In this document: positions 52,431-62,100 of the stretch, in pieces
Layout: the number at the start of each line of letters is the position of its first letter
Numbering within the stretch: the stretch's first letter is position 1
Source of the DNA: Microcaldota archaeon
GTDB lineage: Archaea > Micrarchaeota > Micrarchaeia > Norongarragalinales > SBBD01
Length of the DNA stretch: 64,000 nt
Assembly (NCBI GenBank): GCA_016212475.1
Contig: JACRGC010000014.1
Location: 123,033 to 187,032 of the forward strand
Direction: 5' to 3'
Program-made: the position numbers and the translations under genes
The notes under the pieces: model-generated
The model's database searches: none
What the model was told of the DNA's origin: nothing
The model's input: the letters and a program-made list of their open reading frames with translations, nothing else

Positions 52431-52482
52431 AATTTTTTCAACTCAATTCAAATTTTATTAAACAATATTCTCAAACAATTTT

Positions 52483-52836
52483 TCATTGCACTTCCCCAAG
52501 CTTTCCTTTTCCCGTATACTGGTTGTAGGCAAAATACATCCCGCACGAAACCGCATACCAAAATATGGAATTTGCAACAATTCCAATCAAGAACCATTTA
52601 TTCAAATTGTTAAGTTCATTCCCAGGAAGTATGCCGCTTTCCTCATAAAGCCCAAACACTCCCATTGGAAATCCCAATATTTTAACGGAATATTCATCGT
52701 TCACTCCAACCGGCCCTTTCCTTTCATTTTCAGAAAGGACAGTTGATAGCAACAAAAGGGTTGCCAATATGGCAATTTTTTCCCACCGAAAGGAAAAAAC
52801 CTCCAAAAGATCAACATCCTTTATTTTGAACTCCAT
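52483..52836 (-). CDS. Small membrane protein interleaved in mevalonate operon
   Basis: The 117-residue product has two membrane helices (KIAILATLLLLSTVL near residue 20 and FLIGIVANSIFWYAVSCGMYF near 85) with a polar loop between. No family was recognised. It sits between hmgs and thiolase with gaps of 66 and 52 bp. ATG 52,836 was chosen; three codons are open upstream. Confidence 0.5.
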   Translation of the reverse strand: MEFKIKDVDLLEVFSFRWEKIAILATLLLLSTVLSENERKGPVGVNDEYSVKILGFPMGVFGLYEESGILPGNELNNLNKWFLIGIVANSIFWYAVSCGMYFAYNQYTGKGKLGEVQ

Positions 52837-52902
52837 TTTTATCAATTTTTTGTTTCTGCAAGTTTTTCTATTTCAATACTTCGCTATTCCATTCCTTCAA
52901 TT

Positions 52903-53949
52903 TCAATCTTCCTTAAGTTTCCTCCTATGTTTTGCATAAACCGCATAATTCACATAGTGCTTTTCCTTGATCTGATCAAAAACCGCAACTTCTTGCCTTC
53001 TTCCCTTCTCAGAAATTTCCTTTGTGATCTTGATTGAAAAGGCATCCGACCCAGCGCCGGAGCCATAAGAAACTACTAGCACCCTCTCGCCCGGCTTAGC
53101 TACATCCAAAACCGAAGAAAGCCCGATAATTGAGCTTCCCGAATACGTATTCCCAATAAATGGCGTAATCAAGCCAGGAACTATTTTTGAATGCTCAAAC
53201 CCAAGCATTTTAGCTACCCTTACAGGGAACTTCCCATTTGGCTGGTGCGGAACAAAATAATCATAATCTTTTGCAGAGGTTCCCATTCGCTCCATCATTC
53301 CCTTAGCTCCAGCCATCACATGCTTGAAATATGCAGGTTCCGCAGTAAACCTTCCGCCGTGCTTTGGGTAATTTGCATGCTGCCTTCTCCAAAAATCAGG
53401 AGTATCAGTTGTAAAAGAATATGTCCCTTCGATTTCCGCAATCAAATTCTCCTTTCCAATTATGAATGCCGCCCCTCCCGAGCCAGCTGAAAACTCCAAT
53501 GCATCATTTGGCCTTCCCTGAGCTGTATCCGCTCCAATTGCAAGCCCATATTTTATCATGTTGCTGCTAGCCATTCCCATGCATGATTGAATGGCGGCAG
53601 TTCCGGCTTTGCAGGCAAATTCAAAATCAGCAGCTGTAAAATGAGGCGATGAATTGATTGCAGCCCCAACAATTGTAGCGGTTGGCTTTACCGCATATGG
53701 CTTGCTCTCACTTCCAACAAATATCGCATTAATGTCCTTGGCGCTTATTTTTGCACTTTTAACCGCTCTTCTTGCAGCTTCAACTGCAATTGTTGCCGAA
53801 TCCTCATCAATTGCCCCAACTGCCTTTTCCTTAATTCCAAGCCCTTCGGATACCCTTGCCGCATCCTTGCCCCAAACATTAGCGATTTCTTCTACTTTGA
53901 TTCTCATTTTAGGTATGTACGTTCCATACCCAACAATTCCAACTACCAT
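52903..53949 (-). CDS. Hydroxymethylglutaryl-CoA synthase
   Basis: The 348-residue archaeal HMG-CoA synthase makes HMG-CoA from acetoacetyl-CoA and acetyl-CoA. The N-terminus [20 protein letters not shown] is typical. The active Cys is in [13 protein letters not shown], and the His region is [21 protein letters not shown] 53,949 was chosen over an upstream TTG at 53,964. It is divergent from the HMG-CoA reductase gene across 140 bp, so both share one regulatory region. Confidence 0.93.
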   Translation of the reverse strand: MVVGIVGYGTYIPKMRIKVEEIANVWGKDAARVSEGLGIKEKAVGAIDEDSATIAVEAARRAVKSAKISAKDINAIFVGSESKPYAVKPTATIVGAAINSSPHFTAADFEFACKAGTAAIQSCMGMASSNMIKYGLAIGADTAQGRPNDALEFSAGSGGAAFIIGKENLIAEIEGTYSFTTDTPDFWRRQHANYPKHGGRFTAEPAYFKHVMAGAKGMMERMGTSAKDYDYFVPHQPNGKFPVRVAKMLGFEHSKIVPGLITPFIGNTYSGSSIIGLSSVLDVAKPGERVLVVSYGSGAGSDAFSIKITKEISEKGRRQEVAVFDQIKEKHYVNYAVYAKHRRKLKED

Positions 53950-54089
53950 TATTGCATCACTCAAATAACGACGATCAGAAAAGAAGTATTAATGCTATTC
54001 AAATTTAAAAACATGCGCAGGTTAGGCGCAAAACTTCGGCAGGAAGCGAAAAAATACCCTATTTAATTTACGCAGGTGATAAGAATTCC

Positions 54090-55331
54090 ATGAAACAAGA
54101 AGGCTTTTACAAATTGTCAATTAAGGATAGGCAAAAACTTCTAACCGATGAATTCAATTTCTCAAAAGAAGAAATTCAAACTCTTGGCAATTCCCTCCCA
54201 ATTGAAACCGCGGATAAAATGGCTGAAAATGTTGTAGGGACCTTTTCCCTTCCGTACGGCCTAGCAATGAATTTCAAGATCAACGGGGAGGAAAAAATTG
54301 TTCCAATGGCAACCGAAGAGCCTTCGGTTATTGCAGCTGCTTCCAATGCAGCAAAGCTTTGCCTTCCGGAAGGATTCAAGGCATCCGCTTCACTTCCGAT
54401 AATGATTGGCCAAATCCAAGTGATCAAACTTAACGATGCAAATTTCGCCCTCAAAACACTTCTCAAGGAAAAAAAGCATCTTTTGGAAATTGCCAACTCC
54501 CGCGATTCCACTCTGGTAAAACTTGGCGGTGGAGCAAAAGATCTGCAAGGAAAGGTTTTGGAAACAAAAAGAGGAAAGATGCTCTCCCTTCAGGTATTGG
54601 TTGATTGCAGGGACGCGATGGGCGCAAATGCGGTAAATACGATTTGCGAGCTCCTTTCTCCAGAAATTGAAAAAATCACAGGTGGAAAAGTCAGGCTTCG
54701 GATTATCAGCAATTTAGCAATCCATCGAACAGTAAAAGTCACCGCAGTTTGGAAAAAAGAGCTGCTCTCCGAACCAACAATCGAGGCGATTTTGGATTCG
54801 CATGAATTTGCCCTGAATGATGTTTTCAGAGCAACAACAAACAACAAGGGGGTAATGAATGGAATTTCAGCCGTATGTTTAGCCACCGGAAACGACACAA
54901 GGGCGCTTGAAGCTGGCGCTCACTCCTACGCCTCCTACAAAAACAACGGAAAATACCTTCCGCTTGCAAACTATTCCAAAAACAAATCCGGTGATTTGGT
55001 TGGCGAGCTGGAAATGCCCCTAGCTGTTGGAATAGTTGGCGGCGCTACCAAAACGCATCCGCTTGCAAAGCTTTCACTTAAAATTTTGCAGGTAAAATCC
55101 GCGGTTGAACTAGCGCAAATCATGACGTGCGTTGGCCTAGCAAATAATTTTGCTGCAATTCGGGCGCTTTCAACAGAAGGCATTCAGCGGGGGCACATGG
55201 AATTGCATGCAAGGAATATTGCAGTTGCAGCGGGGGCAAAAGGGGCTCAGATTGATCAGGTTGCAAATAAAATGGTTTTGGAAAAAAACATCCGGCTCGA
55301 GAGGGCAAAAGAAATGCTTAATAAAAAGTAA
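54090..55331 (+). CDS. hmgA: Hydroxymethylglutaryl-CoA reductase, class II
   Basis: The 413-residue reductase makes mevalonate from HMG-CoA. It carries class II features: NVVGTFSLPYGLAMNF, PMATEEPSVIAAASNAAK, DAMGANAVNTICELLSPEI, the Asp/Lys region ATGNDTRALEAGAHSYAS, and the catalytic His in QRGHMELHARNIAVA. Class II enzymes are the Pseudomonas mevalonii/Archaeoglobus type; most archaea use class I, so the gene may be a bacterial-style acquisition. It is full length and divergent from hmgs. Confidence 0.93.
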   Translation: MKQEGFYKLSIKDRQKLLTDEFNFSKEEIQTLGNSLPIETADKMAENVVGTFSLPYGLAMNFKINGEEKIVPMATEEPSVIAAASNAAKLCLPEGFKASASLPIMIGQIQVIKLNDANFALKTLLKEKKHLLEIANSRDSTLVKLGGGAKDLQGKVLETKRGKMLSLQVLVDCRDAMGANAVNTICELLSPEIEKITGGKVRLRIISNLAIHRTVKVTAVWKKELLSEPTIEAILDSHEFALNDVFRATTNNKGVMNGISAVCLATGNDTRALEAGAHSYASYKNNGKYLPLANYSKNKSGDLVGELEMPLAVGIVGGATKTHPLAKLSLKILQVKSAVELAQIMTCVGLANNFAAIRALSTEGIQRGHMELHARNIAVAAGAKGAQIDQVANKMVLEKNIRLERAKEMLNKK

Positions 55332-55404
55332 TTGAATATGATTTAAGGGCGCAATTCGCATCAAATTGCAATGTTTTTGCTCCCATTGAAAATCGGTGAT
55401 TTGC

Positions 55405-56064
55405 ATGCAAAAAACGGATCTGCTCGTTGGATTAATTCTTTTAGTGTCGATTTTCCTTGCAATTTTTTATTATCCTGCCCTTCCAGATCAAATCGCAACG
55501 CACTGGGGGCTTAAGGGATATGCGGATGGATTTTCCGACAAGCTGGTTGGGACTTTCCTATTCCCTGCAATTTTGATTTTGCTTACAGCCCTTCTTTACA
55601 TTCTCCCAAAAATCGATCCCATGCATAAGAATGCAAAAGGATTCGAATCGCAATACTCGCGTTTTATTTTAATTTTCAGCATTTTCATCGTCTACATCCA
55701 ATTCCTAAGCATACAGTGGAACATTGGGAATAGGTTTGATTTTACCCCCCTGATCCCCCCTGCAATTGGCTTGTTGTTCATATCCCTTGGCGATTTGGTT
55801 TCATCAGCCAAGCAAAACTGGTTTATTGGCATCAGAACGCCCTGGACTTTAAGCAGCCCGCTTGTTTGGGATAAAACGCACCAAATAACCGGTATGCTCT
55901 TCAAAATCTCCGGAGCAATTGCCATAATTTCAATTCTTGTCCCAGACCTTGTCTTTTGGGCGATGATAATCCCGGCAATCATCACATCCCTTTTTGGTGT
56001 TTTGTATTCCTATTACTTATTTTCATTGGAAGGAAAATCAAAACCAAAAAAGAAGAAAAAATAA
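55405..56064 (+). CDS. DUF1648/SdpI-family membrane protein
   Basis: The 219-residue membrane protein starts with a DUF1648-like segment (ALPDQIATHWGLKGYADGF) after the first helix, then further helices. The SdpI-like C-terminal part has the conserved polar word NWFIGIRTPWTLSSPLVWDKTHQ. In bacteria SdpI gives immunity to a toxin and can signal to a repressor; in archaea the role is unknown. ATG 55,405 follows a GGTGAT element. It ends with a Lys-rich tail. Confidence 0.82.
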   Translation: MQKTDLLVGLILLVSIFLAIFYYPALPDQIATHWGLKGYADGFSDKLVGTFLFPAILILLTALLYILPKIDPMHKNAKGFESQYSRFILIFSIFIVYIQFLSIQWNIGNRFDFTPLIPPAIGLLFISLGDLVSSAKQNWFIGIRTPWTLSSPLVWDKTHQITGMLFKISGAIAIISILVPDLVFWAMIIPAIITSLFGVLYSYYLFSLEGKSKPKKKKK

Positions 56065-56075
56065 ATCAGCTGAAA

Positions 56076-56645
56076 TTATTCCATAACTCTTTTGCGCCTT
56101 TCAAGTTCGACATCCTTTGCCTCAAATGCCTTCTTTACATTCCTAAATTTGTTGTTTGCCAATTGCCTATCGGCACTTCCGAATAATTTTGAAATTTCAA
56201 TAAATGGCATCCCTCTGGCACGCAATAATGAAACTAATGCTTCGCTTTCAGAAATCATGCCTGCTTTATGCATTTCCAAGTGTTCCGATATATCGCTGTG
56301 CCTTTCGGAAACCTTTGCAAGTGCAATTCCTTCTTTATTTGCCCCTTTTCTATAAAAATCAGAAACTAATTTATCTAGCTGTCTTGAATCCATTTCCCGG
56401 ATATTGTGTTTTTTTTCCAATACTTTCCTAGGTATTAGCCTTGCAATATCGATTCCAAGCTCATTTTTAAGGAAATTCTTGAAAGTCCCATAGCCTTCAA
56501 AAGGAGCGCCGTTATCTCCCCTGATTTTCCTTAATTTGGCGCAAAAAAATCTTAAATCCCCGGTTGCAAGGCTTGGGCGTTTTCCAGGATATGCCTGCAA
56601 AAAGATTTCATTAATTCTTTTTCGGGCGTCTTCCCTTTTTTTCAT
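56076..56645 (-). CDS. Basic helical protein with possible C-terminal helix-turn-helix, unknown
   Basis: The 189-residue product is basic and helical, and not recognised as a named family. Near the C-terminus, GMPFIEISKLFGSADRQLANNKFR looks like a helix-turn-helix. The earlier part has NFLKNELGIDIARLIPRKVLEKK. It may be a DNA- or RNA-binding regulator. It is 11 bp from the end of the SdpI-like gene and 41 bp upstream of kbl's end on the same strand. Confidence 0.5.
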   Translation of the reverse strand: MKKREDARKRINEIFLQAYPGKRPSLATGDLRFFCAKLRKIRGDNGAPFEGYGTFKNFLKNELGIDIARLIPRKVLEKKHNIREMDSRQLDKLVSDFYRKGANKEGIALAKVSERHSDISEHLEMHKAGMISESEALVSLLRARGMPFIEISKLFGSADRQLANNKFRNVKKAFEAKDVELERRKRVME

Positions 56646-56686
56646 ATGGATTATCCTTTATAGGGTGATAAGTTTATTGCCTACTA

Positions 56687-57868
56687 TCATTTAATCGCCC
56701 CAAGCTCCTTTCCTATCTTTTCAAACTTTTCAAGGGCAACATCAAGATCCTCCTTTTTAAGCGCCGAATTCATTTGAGTGCGGAGCCTAGCTTTTCCCTG
56801 CCCAACCATCGGGAAAAATATTGGTATTGCAAAAACCCCCTCTTCAAGCAGCCTTGCTGCGAACTTTTGCGCAATTGCGCTATCGCCAAGCATGACTGGA
56901 ACAATTGGCGTTTCGCTAACTCCTGTATTAAATCCGATTTTTTGTAGATGTTTTTTCCAATAAACCGTATTTTTCCAAAGCTTTTGCACGTGCTTAGGTT
57001 CCGTCATTATTACATCCAATGAAGCCGTGCATGCTGCAACCGTAGCTGGCGGCATGCTTCCGGATAATAGCCAAGTCCTGCTTTTATTATATGCAAATTC
57101 CTTGAGAGCTTTACTGCCTGCAACATATCCTCCTACAACTCCAAATGCCTTGCTGAAAGTACCAACTTCAATATCCCATTTGCCTTCCAAATTGAAATGG
57201 TGGATTGCCCCTCTTCCTTCCCCAAGCACGCCATCGCCGTGCGCATCATCAACATAAGAAATTGCGCTAAATTCCCTGCAAAGCTGCGAAATCTTATCAA
57301 GCGGAGCAATATCCCCATCCATGCTAAACACTCCATCTGTTATTACAAGAATTCTCCTGAATTTTCCCTGCGCTTCTTCCAATAGTTTTTTCAGCTCGTC
57401 CATATTCTTGTGTGCGTAAACTTTCCTTTCGGCTTTTGTAAGTCTAACCCCATCAATTATGCTTCCGTGGTTTAATTCATCCGAAATTATCAAATCGCCC
57501 TCTCCAACCAACTGTGGAATTAGCCCGGCATTTGCGGCAAATCCAGTTTGCGTGTTTAGCGCATCCTCGGTTCCCTTGAATTGGGCAATCTTTTTTTGCA
57601 AGGCTATATGAAGATCCATTGTTCCGGCAATTGCAGGTACCGCCCCGCTTCCTGCTCCATGACTTTTTACTGCTTGGATTGCAGCCTTTTTCACTTTAGG
57701 GTGATTTGACAAGTTGAGATAGTTGTTCAAGCAAAGCATCAAAACCTCCTTCCCATCAACTCTAGCATGCGGCATCGAAGGCCCTTGCAATTCGCGGATT
57801 TTCCAATCCAGGCTTTTTGCCTTAAGTTCATCAATTTCATTCTTCAAAAAATCCAGATAATGAACCAT
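56687..57868 (-). CDS. kbl: 2-amino-3-ketobutyrate coenzyme A ligase
   Basis: The 393-residue PLP enzyme of the alpha-oxoamine synthase family splits 2-amino-3-ketobutyrate with CoA into glycine and acetyl-CoA. Visible are NNYLNLSNHPKVKKAA, TGFAANAGLIPQLVGEGDLI, the Asp-Ala-His pair region SYVDDAHGDGVLGEGRG, and the PLP lysine in VGTFSKAFGVVGGYVAG. It is full length (about 395). ATG 57,868 was chosen. It is divergent from tdh, the enzyme that makes its substrate, across 110 bp. Confidence 0.95.
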   Translation of the reverse strand: MVHYLDFLKNEIDELKAKSLDWKIRELQGPSMPHARVDGKEVLMLCLNNYLNLSNHPKVKKAAIQAVKSHGAGSGAVPAIAGTMDLHIALQKKIAQFKGTEDALNTQTGFAANAGLIPQLVGEGDLIISDELNHGSIIDGVRLTKAERKVYAHKNMDELKKLLEEAQGKFRRILVITDGVFSMDGDIAPLDKISQLCREFSAISYVDDAHGDGVLGEGRGAIHHFNLEGKWDIEVGTFSKAFGVVGGYVAGSKALKEFAYNKSRTWLLSGSMPPATVAACTASLDVIMTEPKHVQKLWKNTVYWKKHLQKIGFNTGVSETPIVPVMLGDSAIAQKFAARLLEEGVFAIPIFFPMVGQGKARLRTQMNSALKKEDLDVALEKFEKIGKELGAIK

Positions 57869-57978
57869 GATTATCACCCAATTTGCGTAAATTGTTTATC
57901 CCATAATAGCTTTTTAATCAATTAGGGGCACAATTATCAGATCTATGCGCTTAAGCTCCTTAAAATTCGGTGATCAAT

Positions 57979-59016
57979 ATGGCTGAAAAAATGAAGGCTC
58001 TTTGGAAAACTTCCGCTAAAGCTGGCGCCGAGCTTAAGGACGCTCCAATCCCAACTTTAAAGCCAAGGGAAGTTCTTGTCAAAATCAAGGCCTCAAGCAT
58101 CTGCGGAACCGACGTTCACATTTACGAATGGGATAACTGGGCAAAATCGCGCATCAAGCCTCCAATGATTTTTGGGCACGAGTTTGCAGGTGAAATTGTT
58201 GAAATCGGTTCGCTTGTGACTAAAAGGAAAGTTGGGGATCACGTTTCTGGCGAAACCCACATCGCAGATTATAATTGCTTCCAGTGCAGAATAGGAAATG
58301 CCCACATATGCGAGAATCTGAAGATCCTGGGTGTAGATACAAACGGAAGCTACTCGGAATATATTGCCCTTCCTGAAAACAATGCAATTCCAAATGATAA
58401 CTCCCTTCCGCATGAAGTTGCAACCGCCCAAGAGCCCCTTGGAAATGCCGTGCACACGGTATTTTCACAGCCAGTTGCAGGCAATAAGGTTTCCATTTTT
58501 GGCTGCGGGCCAATTGGGCTTTGCGCAATCATGCTCTGCAAGGCTGCAGGGGCTACGGAAATTTACGCGGTTGATGCAAACGATTACCGGCTGAACATGG
58601 CCAAAAAGCTTGGTGCAACTCTAACAATCAATGCCAAAACCGAAGATCCGGCAAAGCGCATAAACAAGGAAACCGGGCGGGGAGTTGATGTTTTCCTTGA
58701 AATGTCGGGCAATCCAAACGCATTAAAATCCGGCTTCGAATCCCTAAGATCCGGCGGCGAAGCTGCAATCCTTGGCGTTTTCCCAAACAATGTGGATCTT
58801 GATATCAACAATTACATCGTATTCAAATCCGCAACCGTTCGGGGAATCAACGGAAGGAAGCTATTTGATACGTGGTACAAGGTCGATTCGTTCCAAAAAA
58901 GCGGCGCAGTTGACCTTCGAAAAATCATCACCCACAAATTCAAATTGGAAGGGTACGAAAAGGCCTTTGAACTCATGAAAACCGGAAACTGCGGGAAAAT
59001 AGTTTTGATTCCCTAA
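57979..59016 (+). CDS. tdh: L-threonine 3-dehydrogenase
   Basis: The 345-residue zinc alcohol-dehydrogenase-family enzyme oxidises threonine to 2-amino-3-ketobutyrate with NAD+. The catalytic zinc site is SSICGTDVHIYEWDNWA plus GHEFAGEIVEIGS. The nucleotide site is FGCGPIGLCAIMLCKAAG. The structural zinc segment (ADYNCFQCRIGNAHIC) has three Cys, with Asp in place of the first Cys. That may still bind zinc, but it is unlike the four-Cys site of related TDHs. ATG 57,979 was chosen. With kbl it forms a threonine-to-glycine plus acetyl-CoA pathway. Confidence 0.95.
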   Translation: MAEKMKALWKTSAKAGAELKDAPIPTLKPREVLVKIKASSICGTDVHIYEWDNWAKSRIKPPMIFGHEFAGEIVEIGSLVTKRKVGDHVSGETHIADYNCFQCRIGNAHICENLKILGVDTNGSYSEYIALPENNAIPNDNSLPHEVATAQEPLGNAVHTVFSQPVAGNKVSIFGCGPIGLCAIMLCKAAGATEIYAVDANDYRLNMAKKLGATLTINAKTEDPAKRINKETGRGVDVFLEMSGNPNALKSGFESLRSGGEAAILGVFPNNVDLDINNYIVFKSATVRGINGRKLFDTWYKVDSFQKSGAVDLRKIITHKFKLEGYEKAFELMKTGNCGKIVLIP

Positions 59017-59149
59017 ATGTTGGGGTGCAGCCGAGTTTGATTTAGTGGATATATCGTGCGCCCATCATTTTCATTCGCCCCTATATTCTAAATTTTTTTC
59101 CTTCCCAAAATCGAAACGAGTTTAATACCATTCTTCGTTACCAATTTGT

Positions 59150-62100
59150 ATGCCGCTTCGTGGGGGACTTCGGGGATATTACCTATACGCAAACCTAGCC
59201 GCAGCAATGCTGTTTGTTTTGGTGATTTTGGCAACAATCCCTCCAACAAGCGCAGATGGCAACCAAACCTCCAATCAAACCAATCAAACCGCTCCAACAA
59301 TTTCCAATCTTTCAATTTCCTTCATAACAAACGAATCAGCAGTAATTTCTTGGGATACCGGCCAATTTTCATCCACTTTTGTCTATTACCGCCTTTCCGG
59401 TTCAATTGATTTCCAAAATTACGGTTTTTCCGATTCTGTCATTTCACATTCCCTAACGCTTGCAAACCTGCTTTCAAATTCTACTTATGAATTCGTTGCT
59501 AGCTCTTGCGTTCTTGATTTTTGTTCGAACAGCTCCATTTCGATGTTTTCAACAATTGCAAATGAATTTCCTTCGCCTACTCCTACTTTTTCCCCAACCC
59601 CCTCGCCAACTCCTTCTCCGCAGTTTTCGCCAACCCCTTCACTTACGCCAACTCCAACAGCAACAATTACGCCAACCCCCACTCCCACCTCAACTGCATC
59701 AACATCTCCAAGTCCTTCCCAAAAAGGGCAGGGGCCGCCCCAAGCCCAAGGACTTGGCGGAGGCGTTGAAATTGCAGCTCCAAACAATGCATGCGATGTG
59801 ATAACTGCAAACAACGTTCTAATTGCGAACGTAAACGCAAATTACACCTGCTACAATATTACTGCAAGCAGCATAATTTTTGATTGCAACGGCTATACTA
59901 TCCGTGGAAACACATCGGGCTATGGCATAAACATTTCAAACAAGAACCACATAACAATCAAAAACTGCATCATACAGAATTTTTCAAGGGGGATTTCAGC
60001 TGAGAATTCAATCAACCTAACCCTTCTTAACATCACTATCCTTAACGCAACAAATTTTGGGATTTACATAAAAAACAGCCTGAATGACAATGTTTCATCC
60101 ATAACAATTGGCAATTCAAGGCCTGCGCCCATTGCCGCCCAAGGAACGAACATGACCGGAATTTACATTGAAAATGCATCCAACAGCAATTTTACTGATA
60201 TTAGCATCCAAAGGCTAATCGCAGGAAATACCACTCTTACCGGATCCCCCGGCGGGGATGTTTATGGGATCATCTACATCAATTCCCAAAATTCGAATTT
60301 CACAAATGTTTACATCGACAATTTGATTCCGGGAAGAGGAATTTTAGTCCAAACCGGCGCTGGGTTTGGGCATTCAGGAAATGCAACAGGAGTTTACCTG
60401 GCAAATTTCAACACCACCCTTTTTAGGAACCTAAGCATCTACAATCTGCTTGGCACTTTAGGCAGCAGGGGCCGCAATTCTGCAAGTGGCGGTGCCGGTT
60501 CGGAGAGCAGCAATGTTTTTGGGATATACGTATCAACCTCCGTGAATTCCTCTTACCTGAACATTTCGATTTCAAATCTTTCAACCGGTGCCGGGGGCTT
60601 TGGGGGGTTTAGTTCGGCAGGGAATGGGCCCAGTGGCGGGAATGCCGGATTTATTTTTGGAATTTATTTCCAAGGGGCCTTCAATTCCAAGGTCCAAAAC
60701 CTTGCAATTTTGAATTTGAGCGGGGCAATTGGTGGAAACGGAGGCTCAGATAATTCAGAAGTCAATACCGGGGGCAATGGAGGAACCGGAAGCCAATCAT
60801 TTGGAATAGCTGTGCAGGCCAATTCCATCAACACATCAATTCTCAATGCCGATATCCGCATGATTTATGGGGGTGCGGGGGGCGTAGAAGGGCCCGGAGG
60901 CACCATGGGATACGCCGGTTTTGGGGGGAATGCCTCCTTCCTTTTCATTGCAAATTCCAACCTTACAATATTTGAAAACGCATATGCAAACTCTTCAATT
61001 GGAGGAAACCAGCAAACGCCCACAATTTCGGGTGTAACGTTTGGCGGGATCGGGAGCGGAATTTACCTCCATAATTCAAACCTGTCCAATTTCAATAACG
61101 TAAGCCTCTACAACATTTCTTCGGGCATAACCGATATTTTTGGAATGCTAAAGACCAGCGGCATATACTTTTCAGCCAGCAGTTTCAACAACATCACAAA
61201 TTCAACAGTCACAATAATCGACCATAGGCTTGATTCGTATGATCCCATTGCCGACTATTCCATTTATTCGGAGGGCGGCTCGATTTCAAACGTACTCCTG
61301 AATTCAAGCTTCAATAGGTCAAACTTTGGCTGGGGGGATTCTCCCGGGATTAGCAATCTGACAATCTCATGGTTTGCAACAGTCAATGTAAGCAACGGCT
61401 CGGGTTCGGTTGCAAATGCAAATGTCAGGTTTTACAACCAAACCAGTGCAACCATTCCCATGTTCCAGGGAACCACCAATGCTGTTGGGCAGGTATCCGC
61501 AGAAATTGCCGAAATGACCGCTTTTGGCTTCATTACCCCTTCAAGCATTTGCAAGCCGCAAACAAACAACACCTGCTTTACCAACCACACAATTTCCGTG
61601 AACAATTCCTTCTCATCCTACGGTTCCACAATTTCATTCATAAATAAGTCCCTAACCGTCCCGATTTTCCTCTGCTCATCCCTGCAAAGCTCAACAACAA
61701 TCCAAAACAACGTTTCCTTCAACAATGTCTGCTTTACCCTGAATGCAAGCAACATAATTTTGGATTGCAACAACAATGCAATCATTGGCAACCGATCCGG
61801 TTTTTCGATTGGCGCATATGCAACCGGAAAATCAAACATTACAATCAAGAACTGCTACATCTCGAATTTTTCAATAGGAATTATGCTTAACTATACAAAC
61901 CAAAGCTTCCTGCAAAACAATACCATTGAAGCCAACATCATATCAAGAAATTCAGGCGCTTTGGCGTATGGGATTTTCCTCAACAATTCAAACCACAATA
62001 ACCTAACCGCAAATTCCGCAACCAACATGACCGCAACAGCCGTATCTGCGGGTTCATTCCCAAACTGCAATTATGCCCTAGCTTATCCTTTTTACTTCTA

